From the NCBI RefSeq assembly GCF_011762195.1, contig NZ_JAASQK010000005.1, forward strand, positions 1-64,000: a DNA stretch of 64,000 bases. Direction: 5' to 3'. Every line of letters starts with the position of its first letter. Position 1 is the stretch's first letter. Under the pieces are notes generated by a model, which was given only the letters and a program-made list of their open reading frames with translations, ran no database searches and was not told the origin of the DNA. Below, piece after piece: positions 44,072 to 54,629 of the stretch. The position numbers and the translations under genes are program-made. The stretch is from Sphingomonas oligoaromativorans. GTDB lineage: Bacteria > Pseudomonadota > Alphaproteobacteria > Sphingomonadales > Sphingomonadaceae.

Positions 44072-44845
44072 TCAGGCGGTGGCGCCCTCCGCCTCCCGCG
44101 CGCGCTTGCGCTCGGTGAACCAGATCGCGATCAGCGCCAGCTCATAAAGCAGGCAGAGCGGCACCGCGAGCAGCAGCATCGACACCGCGTCCGGCGGGCT
44201 CAGCACCGCCGCCAGCGCGAACGAGCCGACGTAGGAATAGCGCCGCCCCTTCACGAGTTGCTTGCGGCTGACGATCCCGGTCCGTTCGAGCAGCATCAGC
44301 AGCACCGGCAGCAGGAAAGCCACGCCGAAACCGAACATGAACTTGGTGACGAAACCCAGATAGTTGCCGATGGCGGGCAGCGCTTCCTGCTGCACGCCGC
44401 CGATATTGCCCTGGAAGCCGAGCAGGAAGTGCAGCGCCAGCGGCATCGCGATGAAATAGGCCATCGCCGCTCCCGACAGGAACAGCACCGGCGTCAGCAG
44501 CAGGAACGGGCGCAGCGCCCGCTTCTCCTTGGCGTAGAGCCCCGGCGCGATGAAACGCCAGAGCTGGTTCGCCACCACCGGAAAGCTCAGCATGATCGCC
44601 GAGAAGAAGGCCACCTTCATCTGTGCGAAGAAGGCCTCGAACACGTCTGTGTAGATCAGCTTCCCCTGCCCCGCGTGCAGCAGCGGCTGGACGAGGAAGG
44701 CGAAGATCGGCTTGGCGAAATAGAGGCAGACGAGGAACGCCGCGCCCAGCGCGAGGAAGCTCCAGATCAGCCGCTTGCGCAGCTCGATGAGGTGATCCAG
44801 CAGCGGCGCGCGCGTGTCTTCGAGTTCGTCTTCGACGTCGGCCAT
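44072..44845 (-). CDS. tatC: Sec-independent protein translocase TatC
   Basis: The protein is 257 residues with six membrane helices. PLLDHLIELRKRLIWSF at the N-terminus binds the twin-arginine signal, and the central GLYAKEKRALRPFLL and FGFGVAFLLPVLLMLL are typical. It exports folded proteins together with TatA and TatB, encoded immediately upstream. Confidence 0.96.
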   Translation of the reverse strand: MADVEDELEDTRAPLLDHLIELRKRLIWSFLALGAAFLVCLYFAKPIFAFLVQPLLHAGQGKLIYTDVFEAFFAQMKVAFFSAIMLSFPVVANQLWRFIAPGLYAKEKRALRPFLLLTPVLFLSGAAMAYFIAMPLALHFLLGFQGNIGGVQQEALPAIGNYLGFVTKFMFGFGVAFLLPVLLMLLERTGIVSRKQLVKGRRYSYVGSFALAAVLSPPDAVSMLLLAVPLCLLYELALIAIWFTERKRAREAEGATA

Positions 44846-44850
44846 CGTCT

Positions 44851-45243
44851 TCAGCCCTGGCGTTGCGCGTCGGCGGGCGTCGCGATGGGGGGTGTGGGAT
44901 CGGCGGCTTCCGGGGCCGGAGCCGGAGCGGACGGAGCCTCCAGCGGCAGCATCTGCGGCTGGGCCGTGGTCGCCGGCTCGGGCGTGCTGTTGGCGGAGCC
45001 GATCAGATCGGAATGCTCGCGCATGATCCGCTCATTCTCCGCCTTCCATTTCTTCTCCATCTCCTGAAGCTCGGACTCGCGGATCATGTCGTCGATCGCG
45101 CCGCGGAAATGGCGGGCCATGGTGCGGCCACGGCCGACCCATTGCCCCACCACCCGCATCACGCGCGGCAAATCCTTCGGCCCGATCAGCACGATCGCGA
45201 CCAGCGCCACGATCAGCATCTCGGAGGGCGCGATATCGAACAT
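44851..45243 (-). CDS. tatB: Sec-independent protein translocase TatB
   Basis: The protein is 130 residues. The N-terminal helix MFDIAPSEMLIVALVAIVLIGPKDLPRVMRVVGQWVGR is diagnostic, followed by an amphipathic helix and a Pro/Ala-rich tail. It forms the receptor complex with TatC, whose gene starts 5 nt later. Confidence 0.95.
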   Translation of the reverse strand: MFDIAPSEMLIVALVAIVLIGPKDLPRVMRVVGQWVGRGRTMARHFRGAIDDMIRESELQEMEKKWKAENERIMREHSDLIGSANSTPEPATTAQPQMLPLEAPSAPAPAPEAADPTPPIATPADAQRQG

Positions 45244-45272
45244 CGGCGCTGCGCTTCGTCAGTCGATGGCGC

Positions 45273-45518
45273 TCAGGTCCGCGGCCGGTCTTCCGGCATC
45301 GGCTGAAGATCGCGGTCGGCGTTCGGCTCCAGCGGGGCCTGCGCCTGAAGGCGCTGCGCCGGCTTGGGCTGATCGTCGTCCTCGTCGGCCATGCCTTTCT
45401 TGAAGCTCTTCAGCCCCTTGGCGACATCGCCCATCATCGAGGGAAAACGGCCGCCGCCAAACAGCACGATCGCGATGATCCCGAGGATGATCCAGTGAAT
45501 TGGCGAACCGAAACCCAT
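45273..45518 (-). CDS. tatA: Sec-independent protein translocase TatA
   Basis: The protein is 81 residues: one membrane helix ([36 protein letters not shown]) and an acidic tail. It polymerises to form the transport pore. It is first of the tatABC genes, downstream of scpB. Confidence 0.95.
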   Translation of the reverse strand: MGFGSPIHWIILGIIAIVLFGGGRFPSMMGDVAKGLKSFKKGMADEDDDQPKPAQRLQAQAPLEPNADRDLQPMPEDRPRT

Positions 45519-45544
45519 GACACTTTCTCCTAAGTCTTATCTAT

Positions 45545-46123
45545 CTAGCCCTCATCGTCGCCGCTTTCCACCTCGACGTTGAGCATCGCCTCATCAATCG
45601 GATCGAGCAGGCCGGCGGCGCGCAGATCGTCGATGCCGGGCAGGTCGCGGCGGCTGGTGAGGCCGAAATGGGTGAGGAAGGCGGGCGTGGTCGCGTAAAT
45701 GAGCGGCCGGCCGGGCACTTCGCGGCGACCGGCGGGGCGCACCCAGCCTGCCTCCATCAGCACGTCGAGCGTGCCCTTGGAGATCTGGACGCCGCGAATG
45801 GCCTCGATCTCCGCACGGCTGACCGGCTCGTGATAGGCGATGATGGCGAGCGTCTCGATCGCCGCGCGGCTGAGCTTGCGCGGCTCCTCGCGGGTGCGGC
45901 GGAGGATGTGGGCGAGATCCGGCGCGGTCTGGAAATGCCAGCGCCCGCCGCGCTCGACCGGGTGGATGCCGCGAGGCGCATAGCTTTCCGCCAGCGCGCG
46001 CAACCCTTCCACGACATCGATGCCCTCTCCCGCCGCCGCCTTGATCTCGGCCAGCGTCATCGGCGCCTCGGCGGCGAACAGCACGGCCTCGACGGCCCGC
46101 TCGTCATGCCCCGGCGGGTTCAC
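45545..46123 (-). CDS. scpB: Segregation and condensation protein B
   Basis: The protein is 192 residues with two winged-helix domains: AVEAVLFAAEAPMTLAEIKAA and LSRAAIETLAIIAYHEPVSRAEIEAIRGVQ. The start is the GTG at 46123, whose GTGA overlaps the scpA stop. It is a kleisin partner in the SMC-ScpAB complex. Confidence 0.94.
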   Translation of the reverse strand: MNPPGHDERAVEAVLFAAEAPMTLAEIKAAAGEGIDVVEGLRALAESYAPRGIHPVERGGRWHFQTAPDLAHILRRTREEPRKLSRAAIETLAIIAYHEPVSRAEIEAIRGVQISKGTLDVLMEAGWVRPAGRREVPGRPLIYATTPAFLTHFGLTSRRDLPGIDDLRAAGLLDPIDEAMLNVEVESGDDEG

Positions 46124-46848
46124 GCCGCGCGGACCCAGAGCGTGTCGAAGGCGCTCTCCTGCCTCAGCTCCAGTCGACCCTGCTTGGCCAGCTCGAGCAT
46201 CGCGAGGAAGCTCGATGCCCGAGACGAGCGCGCCAGCGACGGATCGGCGGTGGCGGGCAGGAAGCGTTCCAGCGTCGTCCAGTCGAGCGCCTGCCCCAGC
46301 ATCGCCTCGACACGCTGGAGCGCCACCTCCAGCGTCATCACCGGGCGGCGCGAGACGACGTGCATCACCGGCCGGTTGCGCGCGGTGATGGCCCCGTAAG
46401 CGGCGATCAGATCGAACAGGTCCGCCTGCCATGCCGCCTTGCGCACCACCCTCAGCCCCTCGGGCGCGCCGCGCGGGAAGACGTCGCGGCCAAGCCTGTC
46501 GCGCCCCATCAGCCGCGCGCCCGCCTCGCGCATCGCGTCGAGCCGCTGGAGGCGCAGTTGCAGGCGCAGCGCCAGTTCCTCGGGGCTGGGCTCCACCTCG
46601 GGATCGCGGGGCAGAAGCAGGCCGGATTTGAGGTAGGCGAGCCACGCCGCCATCACGAGATAATCGGCGGCGATCTCCAGCTTGAACGCCTTCGCGCCCT
46701 CGATGAAGGCGAGATATTGCTCGACCAGCGCAAGGATCGACAGCTCGCGCAGGTCGACCTTCTGCTGCCGGGCCAGCGCCAGCAGCAGGTCGAGCGGCCC
46801 CTCCCACCCGTCGATATCGATGGTGAGCCTATCCCCCGTCTCATCCAT
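46120..46848 (-). CDS. scpA: Segregation and condensation protein A (kleisin)
   Basis: The protein is 242 residues. The N-terminal WEGPLDLLLALARQQKVDLRELSILALVEQYL is characteristic, and YLVMAAWLAYLKSGLLLP follows. It bridges SMC heads in chromosome condensation. It lies 20 nt after nagZ in the same direction. Confidence 0.94.
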   Translation of the reverse strand: MDETGDRLTIDIDGWEGPLDLLLALARQQKVDLRELSILALVEQYLAFIEGAKAFKLEIAADYLVMAAWLAYLKSGLLLPRDPEVEPSPEELALRLQLRLQRLDAMREAGARLMGRDRLGRDVFPRGAPEGLRVVRKAAWQADLFDLIAAYGAITARNRPVMHVVSRRPVMTLEVALQRVEAMLGQALDWTTLERFLPATADPSLARSSRASSFLAMLELAKQGRLELRQESAFDTLWVRAA

Positions 46849-46868
46849 CGGATGAGCCTAGCAAAGCG

Positions 46869-47876
46869 TCAGGCGAGCGCCAGCAGCGAATCGCGCCGGG
46901 CGGCGAGTTCCTCGAAGCTCTCGAACGGAGCCTGCGCCGCCACCGTCGCCATCGCGCGCTGGAGGCGATCATGGCTGACCGCCGCGATCGGCCCGAGCGC
47001 GCCAGCCACCGCTTCCATCTCGGCCATGTCGCCCGAGCAATGGAGCGCGATATCGCATCCCGCCGCGATCACACCCGCCGCCCGCTCGGCAAAGCCGCCG
47101 GAGAGCGCGTGCATCCCGAGATCGTCGGACATCAGCAGCCCGTCGAAGCCGATCCGCCCCCGGATGATCTCGCCGATCACCACGGGCGAGAGGCTGGCGC
47201 AACGTTCCTTGTCCCACGCGGTGTAGACGACGTGCGCGGTCATCCCCATGGCTGCGTCCCGCAAGCCGACGAACGGCGCGACATCCTCCGCCAGCTCCGC
47301 CTCGGGTGCCTCGACGACGGGAAGCTCCTTGTGGCTGTCCGCCATGGCGCGGCCGTGGCCGGGCATATGCTTGACGACGCCGACCACCCCGCCCTCGCGC
47401 AGTCCGTCGATCACCAGCCGGCCGAGCGCCGCCACCTGCATCGGGTCGGAACCGAGCGCCCGGTCGCCGATGATCGCGTCCGCATCGGGGCGGCGCACGT
47501 CGAGCAGCGGCAGGCAATCGACATTGACGCCCACCTCGCGGAGCATCGTCGCGATCGCCTTGGCGTTGAGCCGCGCCGCCTCCATCGCGGAGACGGGCGC
47601 CTTCTCATAGAGTCTGGCGAAGGGTTCGGCGGCGGGCAGCTTCGGCCACTCGGGCGGCCCCATGCGCTGCACCCGGCCGCCTTCCTGATCGATCAGGATC
47701 GGCACGTCGTCGCGACCCGAGAGCGAGCGGAGTTCGTCCGTCAATGCCTTCATCTGCGCCCGGTCGGTGCAGTTGCGCCTGAAGAGGATGAACCCCGCCG
47801 GCTCCACCGAGCGGAAGAAAGCCCGCTCGGCCTCGCCGAGCGCCGGGCCGGCGAGGCCGAAGAACGCTGGTATCAT
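46869..47876 (-). CDS. nagZ: Beta-N-acetylhexosaminidase NagZ
   Basis: The protein is 335 residues, a GH3 cytoplasmic enzyme that removes GlcNAc from recycled muropeptides. ILIDQEGGRVQRM, VVKHMPGHGRAMADSHKELP (catalytic His loop) and LLMSDDLGMHAL (nucleophile Asp) are visible. The ATG at 47876 gives the usual short N-terminus. Confidence 0.95.
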   Translation of the reverse strand: MIPAFFGLAGPALGEAERAFFRSVEPAGFILFRRNCTDRAQMKALTDELRSLSGRDDVPILIDQEGGRVQRMGPPEWPKLPAAEPFARLYEKAPVSAMEAARLNAKAIATMLREVGVNVDCLPLLDVRRPDADAIIGDRALGSDPMQVAALGRLVIDGLREGGVVGVVKHMPGHGRAMADSHKELPVVEAPEAELAEDVAPFVGLRDAAMGMTAHVVYTAWDKERCASLSPVVIGEIIRGRIGFDGLLMSDDLGMHALSGGFAERAAGVIAAGCDIALHCSGDMAEMEAVAGALGPIAAVSHDRLQRAMATVAAQAPFESFEELAARRDSLLALA

Positions 47877-47895
47877 AAGAGTGAGGCGGTAAGCC

Positions 47896-48738
47896 TCACC
47901 CCACCACGACGCAAGCCTCGCCCGCGATCTTGAGCTTCGAGCAGATCGACGAGGCCTGACCGCCCGCCGACGCGCGGAGGCGATAGACCGTCTTGCCGTT
48001 CGACGTGACCGGCACGATCGACTTGCCGAGCGCGCCCAGATAGCCGAAGCGGCCCGAGAGCGACTTCCACGCCTCGTTCGCCTTGGCCTCGCTGGAGAAG
48101 GCACCGAGCTGGATTTGCGCGCCACCGGATGACGGGGCCGCAGCCTTCTCTTCCTTCAGAGGCGCAGGCTTCGGCTCGGCCTTCACCGGCGCGGCCTTGG
48201 CGACCTCTGGCTTCACGGCGGGTGCCGGTGCGGGCTTGGACGCCGGCAACGGAACCGTCTTCACGGGCGTCGGCGTCGGCACGGCCTTCGCCACCTCGGC
48301 CGGCTTGGCCGGAGCGGCCGTCGGCGCGGCGGCCTGCTGCGGCGCGGGCTTGCCGGTGTCGCGCGCGATCGGGGCTTCGGGGATCGCCGAGAGGTCGATC
48401 TTGCCGTCCGGGTCCGCGCCTTCGCTGGCGGCGTAGCTGCTGTCGCCCTGCCCCTTCACGTCCATGCCGCCGGGCTCGGTCGGCTTGACCTTGTAGGCGC
48501 CGGGCTGCGCCGCGATCAGCGTCGGGTCGCCCTTCGCGCCCGCCGAACCGTCCGCACGCTGCTTGAGCCAATAGACGCCGCCGACGATCAGGCCGAGCGC
48601 GACCAGCGCCACCACCAGGCCGGCCACCAGCCGACCCGCGGATACCCCCTCGTCGCCGCCCTCGTCTTCGACAGGCTCAAGCCACGGCAGACGATCCTCA
48701 TCCGCCGCTCCGCCCATGCCACGCCCCAGATCGGACAT
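47896..48738 (-). CDS. SPOR domain-containing membrane protein
   Basis: The protein is 280 residues. A cytoplasmic N-terminus precedes one membrane helix (LVAGLVVALVALGLIVGGVYWL), a long Ala/Pro/Lys linker and a SPOR domain (AQIQLGAFSSEAKANEAWKSLSGRFGYL ... YRLRASAGG). SPOR domains bind denuded septal peptidoglycan, so a role in division is likely. It lies between nagZ and argS, 4 nt after the argS stop. Confidence 0.9.
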   Translation of the reverse strand: MSDLGRGMGGAADEDRLPWLEPVEDEGGDEGVSAGRLVAGLVVALVALGLIVGGVYWLKQRADGSAGAKGDPTLIAAQPGAYKVKPTEPGGMDVKGQGDSSYAASEGADPDGKIDLSAIPEAPIARDTGKPAPQQAAAPTAAPAKPAEVAKAVPTPTPVKTVPLPASKPAPAPAVKPEVAKAAPVKAEPKPAPLKEEKAAAPSSGGAQIQLGAFSSEAKANEAWKSLSGRFGYLGALGKSIVPVTSNGKTVYRLRASAGGQASSICSKLKIAGEACVVVG

Positions 48739-48742
48739 TCGC

Positions 48743-50464
48743 TTACATCTCCTCGGCCGCGGCGACCCCCATGATCGCCAGCCCATTGCGGACAATCTGC
48801 CCCAAGCCTTCGGCGAGGGAAAGCCGCGCGCGGGTGATTTCAGGGTCGTCCTGAACCAAAAAGCGACGATCCGGGCGATCGTTGCCGCGGTTCCACAGCG
48901 CATGGAAGGCCGCCGCCAGATCATAGAGATAGAAGGCGACGCGGTGCGGCTCGCGGGTGTTGGCCGCCTGCTCGACGATGCGGGGGAACTGGGCGGCGAG
49001 CTTGACCAGCTCCAGCTCCTCGCTGTCGAGCAGCGTGATGTCGGACGCGCCGTCCGCCAGCCCCATCTCCTTCGCCTTGCGCTGCACCGAGCGGACGCGG
49101 GCATGGGCGTACTGGACGTAGAAGACCGGGTTATCCTTCGACGCCTCGACCACCTTGGCGAAGTCGAAATCCATCTGCGCGTCGGCCTTGCGGCTGAGCA
49201 TGGTGAAGCGGACCACGTCACGGCCCACTTCGTTCACCACATCGGCCAGCGTCACGAAGGTGCCGGCGCGCTTGGACATCTTCACCGGCTCGCCGTTGCG
49301 CAGCAGCTTGACCATCTGGACGAGCTTCACGTCGAAACGCTTGCCGCCGGTCAGCGCCGCGACGGCCGCCTGGATGCGCTTGACGGTGCCGGCATGGTCG
49401 GCGCCCCATATGTCGATCAGCTCGTCCGCTTGCGACGCCTTCTGCGCATGGTAAGCGAGGTCGGTGCCGAAATAGGTGAGCCCGCCGTCCGACTTGCGCA
49501 CCGGGCGATCCTGATCGTCGCCGAACTCGGTCGCCTTGAAGAGCGTCATCTCGGTCGGCTCCCAATCGTCGGGCAGTTCGCCCTTGGGAGCTTCCAGCAC
49601 GCCTTCGTAGAGCAGGCCCTTGCCGCGCAGTTCCGCGAAGGCCGCCTCGACCTTGCCCGCATCCTGCACCGCCGCCTCGGAGGCGAACACGTCATGATGG
49701 ATGCCGAGCAGCGACAGGTCCGCCCGGATCATGTCCATCATCGCGGCGACCGCCCTGGTGCGGAACAGCGCGAGCCATTCGCTTTCGGGCGCATCGACAT
49801 ATTTGGTGCCGAACTCGGCGGCGAAAGCGATGCCCACCGGCTTCAGATAGTCGCCCGGATAGAAGCCCTCGGGGATTTCGCCGATATCCTCGCCGAGCGC
49901 CTCGCGGTAACGCAGGTGCGCCGAACGGGCGAGCGTCTGCACCTGCGCACCGGCGTCGTTGATGTAATATTCGCGCGTCACCGGATGGCCGACGAAGGCG
50001 AGCAGGCTGGCGAGCGCATCGCCCACCACCGCGCCCCGGCAATGGCCCATGTGCATCGGCCCGGTCGGGTTGGCCGAGACATATTCGACGTTGACGCGAT
50101 GGCCGTTGCCGGCGGTCGAGCGGCCATAGTCACCGCCCTCGCCGAGGATGGTCGCCAGTTCCTCATGCCACACCTCGTCGGCGAGGCGCAGGTTGAGGAA
50201 GCCGGGGCCGGCGATCTCGACGGCGGTGACTCCCTCCACCTGCTCCAGCTTCGGCGCGAGCAGCCCCGCCAGCGCGCGCGGATTGCTGCCCGCCGGCTTG
50301 GCGAGCACCATCGCGGCGTTGGTGGCGAGATCGCCATGGCTCGGATCGCGCGGCGGCTCGATGGTGATGGCGCGTCGCGACAGGCCGGCGGGGATAGCCC
50401 CCTCGGCTTCGAGGCTGTCGAGAATGCGGCCGATCTCCTCGGCGAAGCGATTATAGAGCGTCAC
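48743..50464 (-). CDS. argS: Arginyl-tRNA synthetase
   Basis: The protein is 573 residues, class I. The HIGH motif appears as [10 protein letters not shown] and KMSKS as VKMSKRAG. The N-terminal Add1 domain and C-terminal DALR anticodon domain ([17 protein letters not shown]) are complete. The start is GTG at 50464 without a clear ribosome binding site. Confidence 0.96.
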   Translation of the reverse strand: MTLYNRFAEEIGRILDSLEAEGAIPAGLSRRAITIEPPRDPSHGDLATNAAMVLAKPAGSNPRALAGLLAPKLEQVEGVTAVEIAGPGFLNLRLADEVWHEELATILGEGGDYGRSTAGNGHRVNVEYVSANPTGPMHMGHCRGAVVGDALASLLAFVGHPVTREYYINDAGAQVQTLARSAHLRYREALGEDIGEIPEGFYPGDYLKPVGIAFAAEFGTKYVDAPESEWLALFRTRAVAAMMDMIRADLSLLGIHHDVFASEAAVQDAGKVEAAFAELRGKGLLYEGVLEAPKGELPDDWEPTEMTLFKATEFGDDQDRPVRKSDGGLTYFGTDLAYHAQKASQADELIDIWGADHAGTVKRIQAAVAALTGGKRFDVKLVQMVKLLRNGEPVKMSKRAGTFVTLADVVNEVGRDVVRFTMLSRKADAQMDFDFAKVVEASKDNPVFYVQYAHARVRSVQRKAKEMGLADGASDITLLDSEELELVKLAAQFPRIVEQAANTREPHRVAFYLYDLAAAFHALWNRGNDRPDRRFLVQDDPEITRARLSLAEGLGQIVRNGLAIMGVAAAEEM

Positions 50465-50538
50465 GGGCGTCCGGTTCTGTTGATGGAGTGAGCCCGCGCC
50501 CTTAGCGCGGCCGGGCCGCCGGGGCAAATCAGAGGCCG

Positions 50539-51015
50539 TCAGCGATATTCGTGGCTGACGTCCCGCTTCAGGCCGTGCAGCCGCACCACGCGCCCGCCTG
50601 CGCATATCGGCGCGCCCATCAGCCGCATCCAGCGATGCTCGCCGCCGATGGTGCGGATTTCGGCATCCAGCGTGAAGCCGCGACGATGCTTGATGGCATA
50701 GGCGCGCAGCCGTTCCATCGCCGCGCGCGAACCCTCGCCATAGAGCGCCACGATCTCCGGGCGGGACAGCACGGCGTCGCGCGGCAGGCCGAACAGATCG
50801 AACACCTCCGCCGACCAGATGAGGCTGTTGTCGGCGAGATCGCATTGCCACAGGCCGATGCCCTGATCGGCCGGAAGGCGCGCATCGGCCGGGAAAGGCA
50901 CAGGCTCCGGCAGCAGGAGCCCCTCGCCATCGCCGACGAAGCCCAGCTCGAAGCGCTGCCCACGTTCGAACAGCGGCCAGCTATGATCGAGTTGCAAGGG
51001 CCGTGCGGGCGTCAC
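50539..51015 (-). CDS. PAS domain protein
   Basis: The protein is 158 residues. A PAS_3-type fold is seen from [25 protein letters not shown] to [21 protein letters not shown]. No output domain follows, so it may act by protein contact or be a truncated regulator. The GTG start at 51015 has GGGGAG 9 nt upstream. It stands alone between argS and dgt. Confidence 0.8.
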   Translation of the reverse strand: MTPARPLQLDHSWPLFERGQRFELGFVGDGEGLLLPEPVPFPADARLPADQGIGLWQCDLADNSLIWSAEVFDLFGLPRDAVLSRPEIVALYGEGSRAAMERLRAYAIKHRRGFTLDAEIRTIGGEHRWMRLMGAPICAGGRVVRLHGLKRDVSHEYR

Positions 51016-51092
51016 GATGGCAATCTCCCCGCCATGGTGAGACTTCTACCAAGGTCGATATTAACAACTGGTGAGGCGCTCCGCCACGACGA

Positions 51093-52259
51093 TCAGAAGC
51101 CCTCCGGCAAATCCACCGGGCCGACCACCTCCTTGTGCCGCGCGATGGCGTAGCGGTCGGTCATGCCGGCGATGAAGTCGGCGATATGGCGGGTCCGCTG
51201 CGGCTCCGCTTCGGGAAGCGCGGCGCGCCACTCATCCGGCAGCAGCGACGGGTCCGCCGCGTAAGCCGCGAACAGCCGCGAGAGCAGCCCCCGCGCCACC
51301 TCGGCCGCCGCGAGCTGTGAGGGGCTGTGATAGAGCGTCGCGTACATGAAGCGCTTGAGCGTGCGTTCGGCCTGCGCCATCTCGGGCGAGAAGCCGACGA
51401 GTTGACGGCCGGCGGCGCGGACATCGTCCACCGTCTCGACGCCGGCTTCGGCGATGCGGCGGCGGCTCTCCTCGATCACGTCGTTGACCATCACGCCGAT
51501 CTGGTCGCGCACCAGCTCCGGCCGGAGCTTCGCAAGCGGAACGTCCGCATGGCGATCGCACACCGCCCGCCAGCGCGACGCCACCAGCGGCACCCCGCAC
51601 AGCGCGTCGAGATCGAGGATGCCCGCGCGCAGGCCGTCGTCGATGTCGTGATTGTCATAGGCGATGTCGTCGGCGATCGCCGCGACCTGCGCCTCCAGCG
51701 AGGCCCATTGGCCGAGTTCGAGCGGATAGTCCGCGTCCGCCTCGGCCAAGGCCCAGCTCGGGTGACGGACCGGGCCGTTATGCTTGGCGAGGCCCTCCAG
51801 CATGTCCCAGCTCAGATTGAGGCCCGGCCAGCGCGGATAAGGGCTTTCGAGCCTGGTGAGGATACGCAGCGTGTGGGCGTTGTGATCGAAGCCGCCCGCC
51901 GGCATCGTGGCCGCCTTCAGCGCATCCTCGCCGGCATGACCGAAGGGCGGATGGCCGATATCGTGCGCGAGGCAGAGCGCCTCGGTCAGATCCTCGTTCA
52001 ATCCGAGCTGACGCGCGATCGTCCGCCCGATCTGCGCCACTTCGAGGCTGTGGGTGAGGCGCACGCGGAAATGGTCGCCGTCGGGCGCAACGAACACCTG
52101 CGTCTTGTGGCGCAGCCGCCGGAAGGCGATGGCGTGGACGATGCGATCCCGATCGCGCTGGAAGGCGTCGCGCGGACCGCGCGTCTCGCCGCCGGGCTCG
52201 GCATGACGGCGGCCCCTGCTCCTCGCCGGGTCCGCCGCCTGGGGAGCCGTCCACCTCAT
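51093..52259 (-). CDS. dgt: dGTP triphosphohydrolase-like protein (HD superfamily)
   Basis: The protein is 388 residues. The HD motif is visible as [13 protein letters not shown], then [19 protein letters not shown] and [15 protein letters not shown]. It hydrolyses dNTPs to nucleosides and triphosphate. Its start overlaps the stop of the TPR/SPOR gene by 4 nt. Confidence 0.93.
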   Translation of the reverse strand: MRWTAPQAADPARSRGRRHAEPGGETRGPRDAFQRDRDRIVHAIAFRRLRHKTQVFVAPDGDHFRVRLTHSLEVAQIGRTIARQLGLNEDLTEALCLAHDIGHPPFGHAGEDALKAATMPAGGFDHNAHTLRILTRLESPYPRWPGLNLSWDMLEGLAKHNGPVRHPSWALAEADADYPLELGQWASLEAQVAAIADDIAYDNHDIDDGLRAGILDLDALCGVPLVASRWRAVCDRHADVPLAKLRPELVRDQIGVMVNDVIEESRRRIAEAGVETVDDVRAAGRQLVGFSPEMAQAERTLKRFMYATLYHSPSQLAAAEVARGLLSRLFAAYAADPSLLPDEWRAALPEAEPQRTRHIADFIAGMTDRYAIARHKEVVGPVDLPEGF

Positions 52260-54466
52260 TTGCCGTTGCCGACCTTCTCGACCTTCTGGCCCTTGCTGGT
52301 CTTGACGACGAAGCCGGAAAGGCCCTTGCCCGACATCTTGTTGACGAAGGCCTGCGCCTCCGCCTCGTCCTTGAACGGGCCGACCATCAGGCGGTGCGTC
52401 GCGCGCAGCGGCGTGGTGGAAGGCGACTTGCCCTTCATCAGCTCGGGCGCCTTCTTCTTCACGCCCGCCCAGGCCTTGTCCATGTCCGCCTTGTTCGCGC
52501 CGCCCGCCACCTGGACGTAGATGCGGCTGCCCTTGACGGAAGCCTTGGTGTCGTCCTCATCGTCCGATGCCTTGCCCTTATGGGCGGCCGTGGCCTTCCT
52601 GCCCTTGGCGCTGCTGTCGTCGGCGTCGTCGGACGCGGCCTTGCCGCCCTTCTTCGCGGTGGTCTTGTCGTCGTCGGCGGGCTTGCACACCGTCCTGGTG
52701 ACGCTGTGGCTCTTGCCATGGCGCCCCTTCACTATGGACTTCACCGACCTGCAATCCTCGTCCGCGCTCGCGGATTTGGTGCTGCGCGACGAGACTTTGG
52801 CGGTGGCGCTGTCGTCGGCATCGCGGGGCTTGCAGACCTGTTTGGTGGTCGCCTTCCCGTGACGCCCCTTGGCGCGCACGCGCACCGTGGTGCAGTCCTC
52901 ATCGGCGTGCGACGCGGACTTGCCCGCCGAGGCCTTGGACGGCGCGGCATCGTCGTCCGCGCGCGGCTTGCAGACCGTCTTGGTCGTGGCCTTGCCCTTG
53001 TGGTGATGACGCCCCTTCGCGGTCGTCTTCACGGTCGTGCAATCCTCGTCGGCGCGCGAGCCCGACTTGCCGGCCGACTTCGCCGACGCGCCGTCGTCGC
53101 TGCGGGCCTTGCACACCGTCTTCGTGACGGTGTGGCCCTTGTGGTGACGGCTGCCCTTCGAGGTCGTCCTGACCGCGGTGCAATCCTCATCGGCCTTGCC
53201 GCGGCTGGACGAGGCGCTCCCGGACGATTTCGAACCCGATGCCTTGCAGACCAGCCTGGTCGTCGCCCGCTTGCCCCGGTGATGGCGCGTGGCGCGGACG
53301 GCCGGTACCTTCACGCGGGTGCAATCCTCCTCGTCGCTCGCGGACGAGGCGCGGCGGGCGCTGCTGTCGCCATGATAGACCGGCGTGCCGACCGTGCGGC
53401 GATCGGCGGCGACATGCGGCAGGTCATAATGGCCGGTCGCGGCCGGGCTCGGCATCCCGATGTCCACCTGCGGCGGCGTGAGGGCGGTTGCCGGCGCGGT
53501 CGCGGGCGGCAGCGTCGTGGTGTGGACGGGCGCCAGCGCCGGCGCATTGGCGAGATCGCTCGACTGCGACGCCACGATCGTGCCCGGCGTCGCCGGCTTG
53601 ATCGGCGCTAGGTCGCTGCGCGGCGCCGTGGCCGTCGAACCCGCATAAGTGGGCGGCGCGCCGATATTGGCGAGTTGCGTCGGCGTGTAGTTGTGGCCGG
53701 CCGCCGGCATCTCGCCGAAATGCACCGCCTTCGCCTTCGCCGTCGGCGAAAGCGTGCCGAGGCGCACGAGGAAAGGCTGCAACATGTCCGCCTGCTGCGG
53801 CATCATGATGTGGGTGATGTCGCTGGCGCCCTTGGCGTCGCCGGTCATCGCCAGCACGAAGGTCTTGTCGCGCCAGCCCGCGATGTCGCGCTGGCGGAGC
53901 AGCGGATCGAGCGTGGCGAGCGCCGCCGCCTGATCGCCCGAAATGCCCTGCGACAGCGCAAGACGGCGGCGCGCGGTGGCGTCCGTCGGATGCGCGGTCA
54001 GCGCCGTCGCATAATCGCGCTGCGCCTTCCTGAAATCGCCGGTCAGATCGTAAGCGAGGCCGCGATCCACCGCGAAATCGGCCTCCGGCACGCCGAGCCG
54101 GCTTGCCTCGCCGAACAGGCGGAGCGCCTCCTGCGGCTTTTCGAGCTGCACCAGTGCCGAGCCGAGGCCCGCCTTCACCCGCCCGTCGCGCGGGGAGATC
54201 TCCTGCGCGCGGCCGAAGAAGCCCACCGCCGCGTTCGCATCGCCGAGCACCAGCGCATTATGGCCGGCGACGGTCAGCGCCTCGAGATTGTTGGGCTCGG
54301 TCGCCAGCGTGCGCAGCGCGCGGGCGAGCAGCTCGCTCGGGTCTTCATTCTGTTGCGCGACAGGCGTGGGCGTGGGCGCTTGCGCCAGCACGATGGGCGT
54401 CGCCGCGAAAAGCAGAACGGGAAGCATGAACCGGCGCAGCGCACCGGACGAAGGCAGGATCGGCAT
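52256..54466 (-). CDS. TPR and SPOR domain protein with cysteine-pair repeats
   Basis: The protein is 736 residues. A signal peptide ([18 protein letters not shown]) precedes TPR-like helices (about residues 40-190), a Pro/Ala linker, five ~47-residue basic repeats (residues about 378-610), a low-complexity acidic/lysine stretch and a C-terminal SPOR domain ([16 protein letters not shown] ... [21 protein letters not shown]). It is secreted and probably bound to septal peptidoglycan. A 3' overlap with dgt couples the two. Confidence 0.85.
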   Translation of the reverse strand: MPILPSSGALRRFMLPVLLFAATPIVLAQAPTPTPVAQQNEDPSELLARALRTLATEPNNLEALTVAGHNALVLGDANAAVGFFGRAQEISPRDGRVKAGLGSALVQLEKPQEALRLFGEASRLGVPEADFAVDRGLAYDLTGDFRKAQRDYATALTAHPTDATARRRLALSQGISGDQAAALATLDPLLRQRDIAGWRDKTFVLAMTGDAKGASDITHIMMPQQADMLQPFLVRLGTLSPTAKAKAVHFGEMPAAGHNYTPTQLANIGAPPTYAGSTATAPRSDLAPIKPATPGTIVASQSSDLANAPALAPVHTTTLPPATAPATALTPPQVDIGMPSPAATGHYDLPHVAADRRTVGTPVYHGDSSARRASSASDEEDCTRVKVPAVRATRHHRGKRATTRLVCKASGSKSSGSASSSRGKADEDCTAVRTTSKGSRHHKGHTVTKTVCKARSDDGASAKSAGKSGSRADEDCTTVKTTAKGRHHHKGKATTKTVCKPRADDDAAPSKASAGKSASHADEDCTTVRVRAKGRHGKATTKQVCKPRDADDSATAKVSSRSTKSASADEDCRSVKSIVKGRHGKSHSVTRTVCKPADDDKTTAKKGGKAASDDADDSSAKGRKATAAHKGKASDDEDDTKASVKGSRIYVQVAGGANKADMDKAWAGVKKKAPELMKGKSPSTTPLRATHRLMVGPFKDEAEAQAFVNKMSGKGLSGFVVKTSKGQKVEKVGNGK
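52640..53335 (-). repeat. Five tandem ~141-bp repeats encoding Cys-pair modules
   Basis: Codons for the first Cys of each DEDC motif lie near 53321, 53180, 53039, 52892 and 52751, giving periods of 141, 141, 147 and 141 bp. Each module has DEDC, a basic KGRHHKGK-like core and VCK, followed by a Ser/Ala/Asp spacer. Confidence 0.9.
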
Positions 54467-54573
54467 GGCTCATGGCTTTGGGCGAGGACGACGGCGCGCG
54501 CAAGGGGCTCCGGCCCGCTTCACGGCGGGCACGCTTCCGCGCGCGGCGATCCGATGCGCCGGCGGCCCCACGG

Positions 54574-54606
54574 AAAAGGGCGCCGGAACCTTGCGGCCCG
54601 GCGCCC
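54574..54606 (-). terminator. Intrinsic terminator of ftsZ
   Basis: On the minus strand the arms GGGCGCCGG and CCGGCGCCC pair perfectly over 9 bp and are followed by TTTT. It lies about 25 nt after the ftsZ stop. Confidence 0.85.
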
Positions 54607-54629
54607 TCACCATCCCCGCAGAGGGGGAG

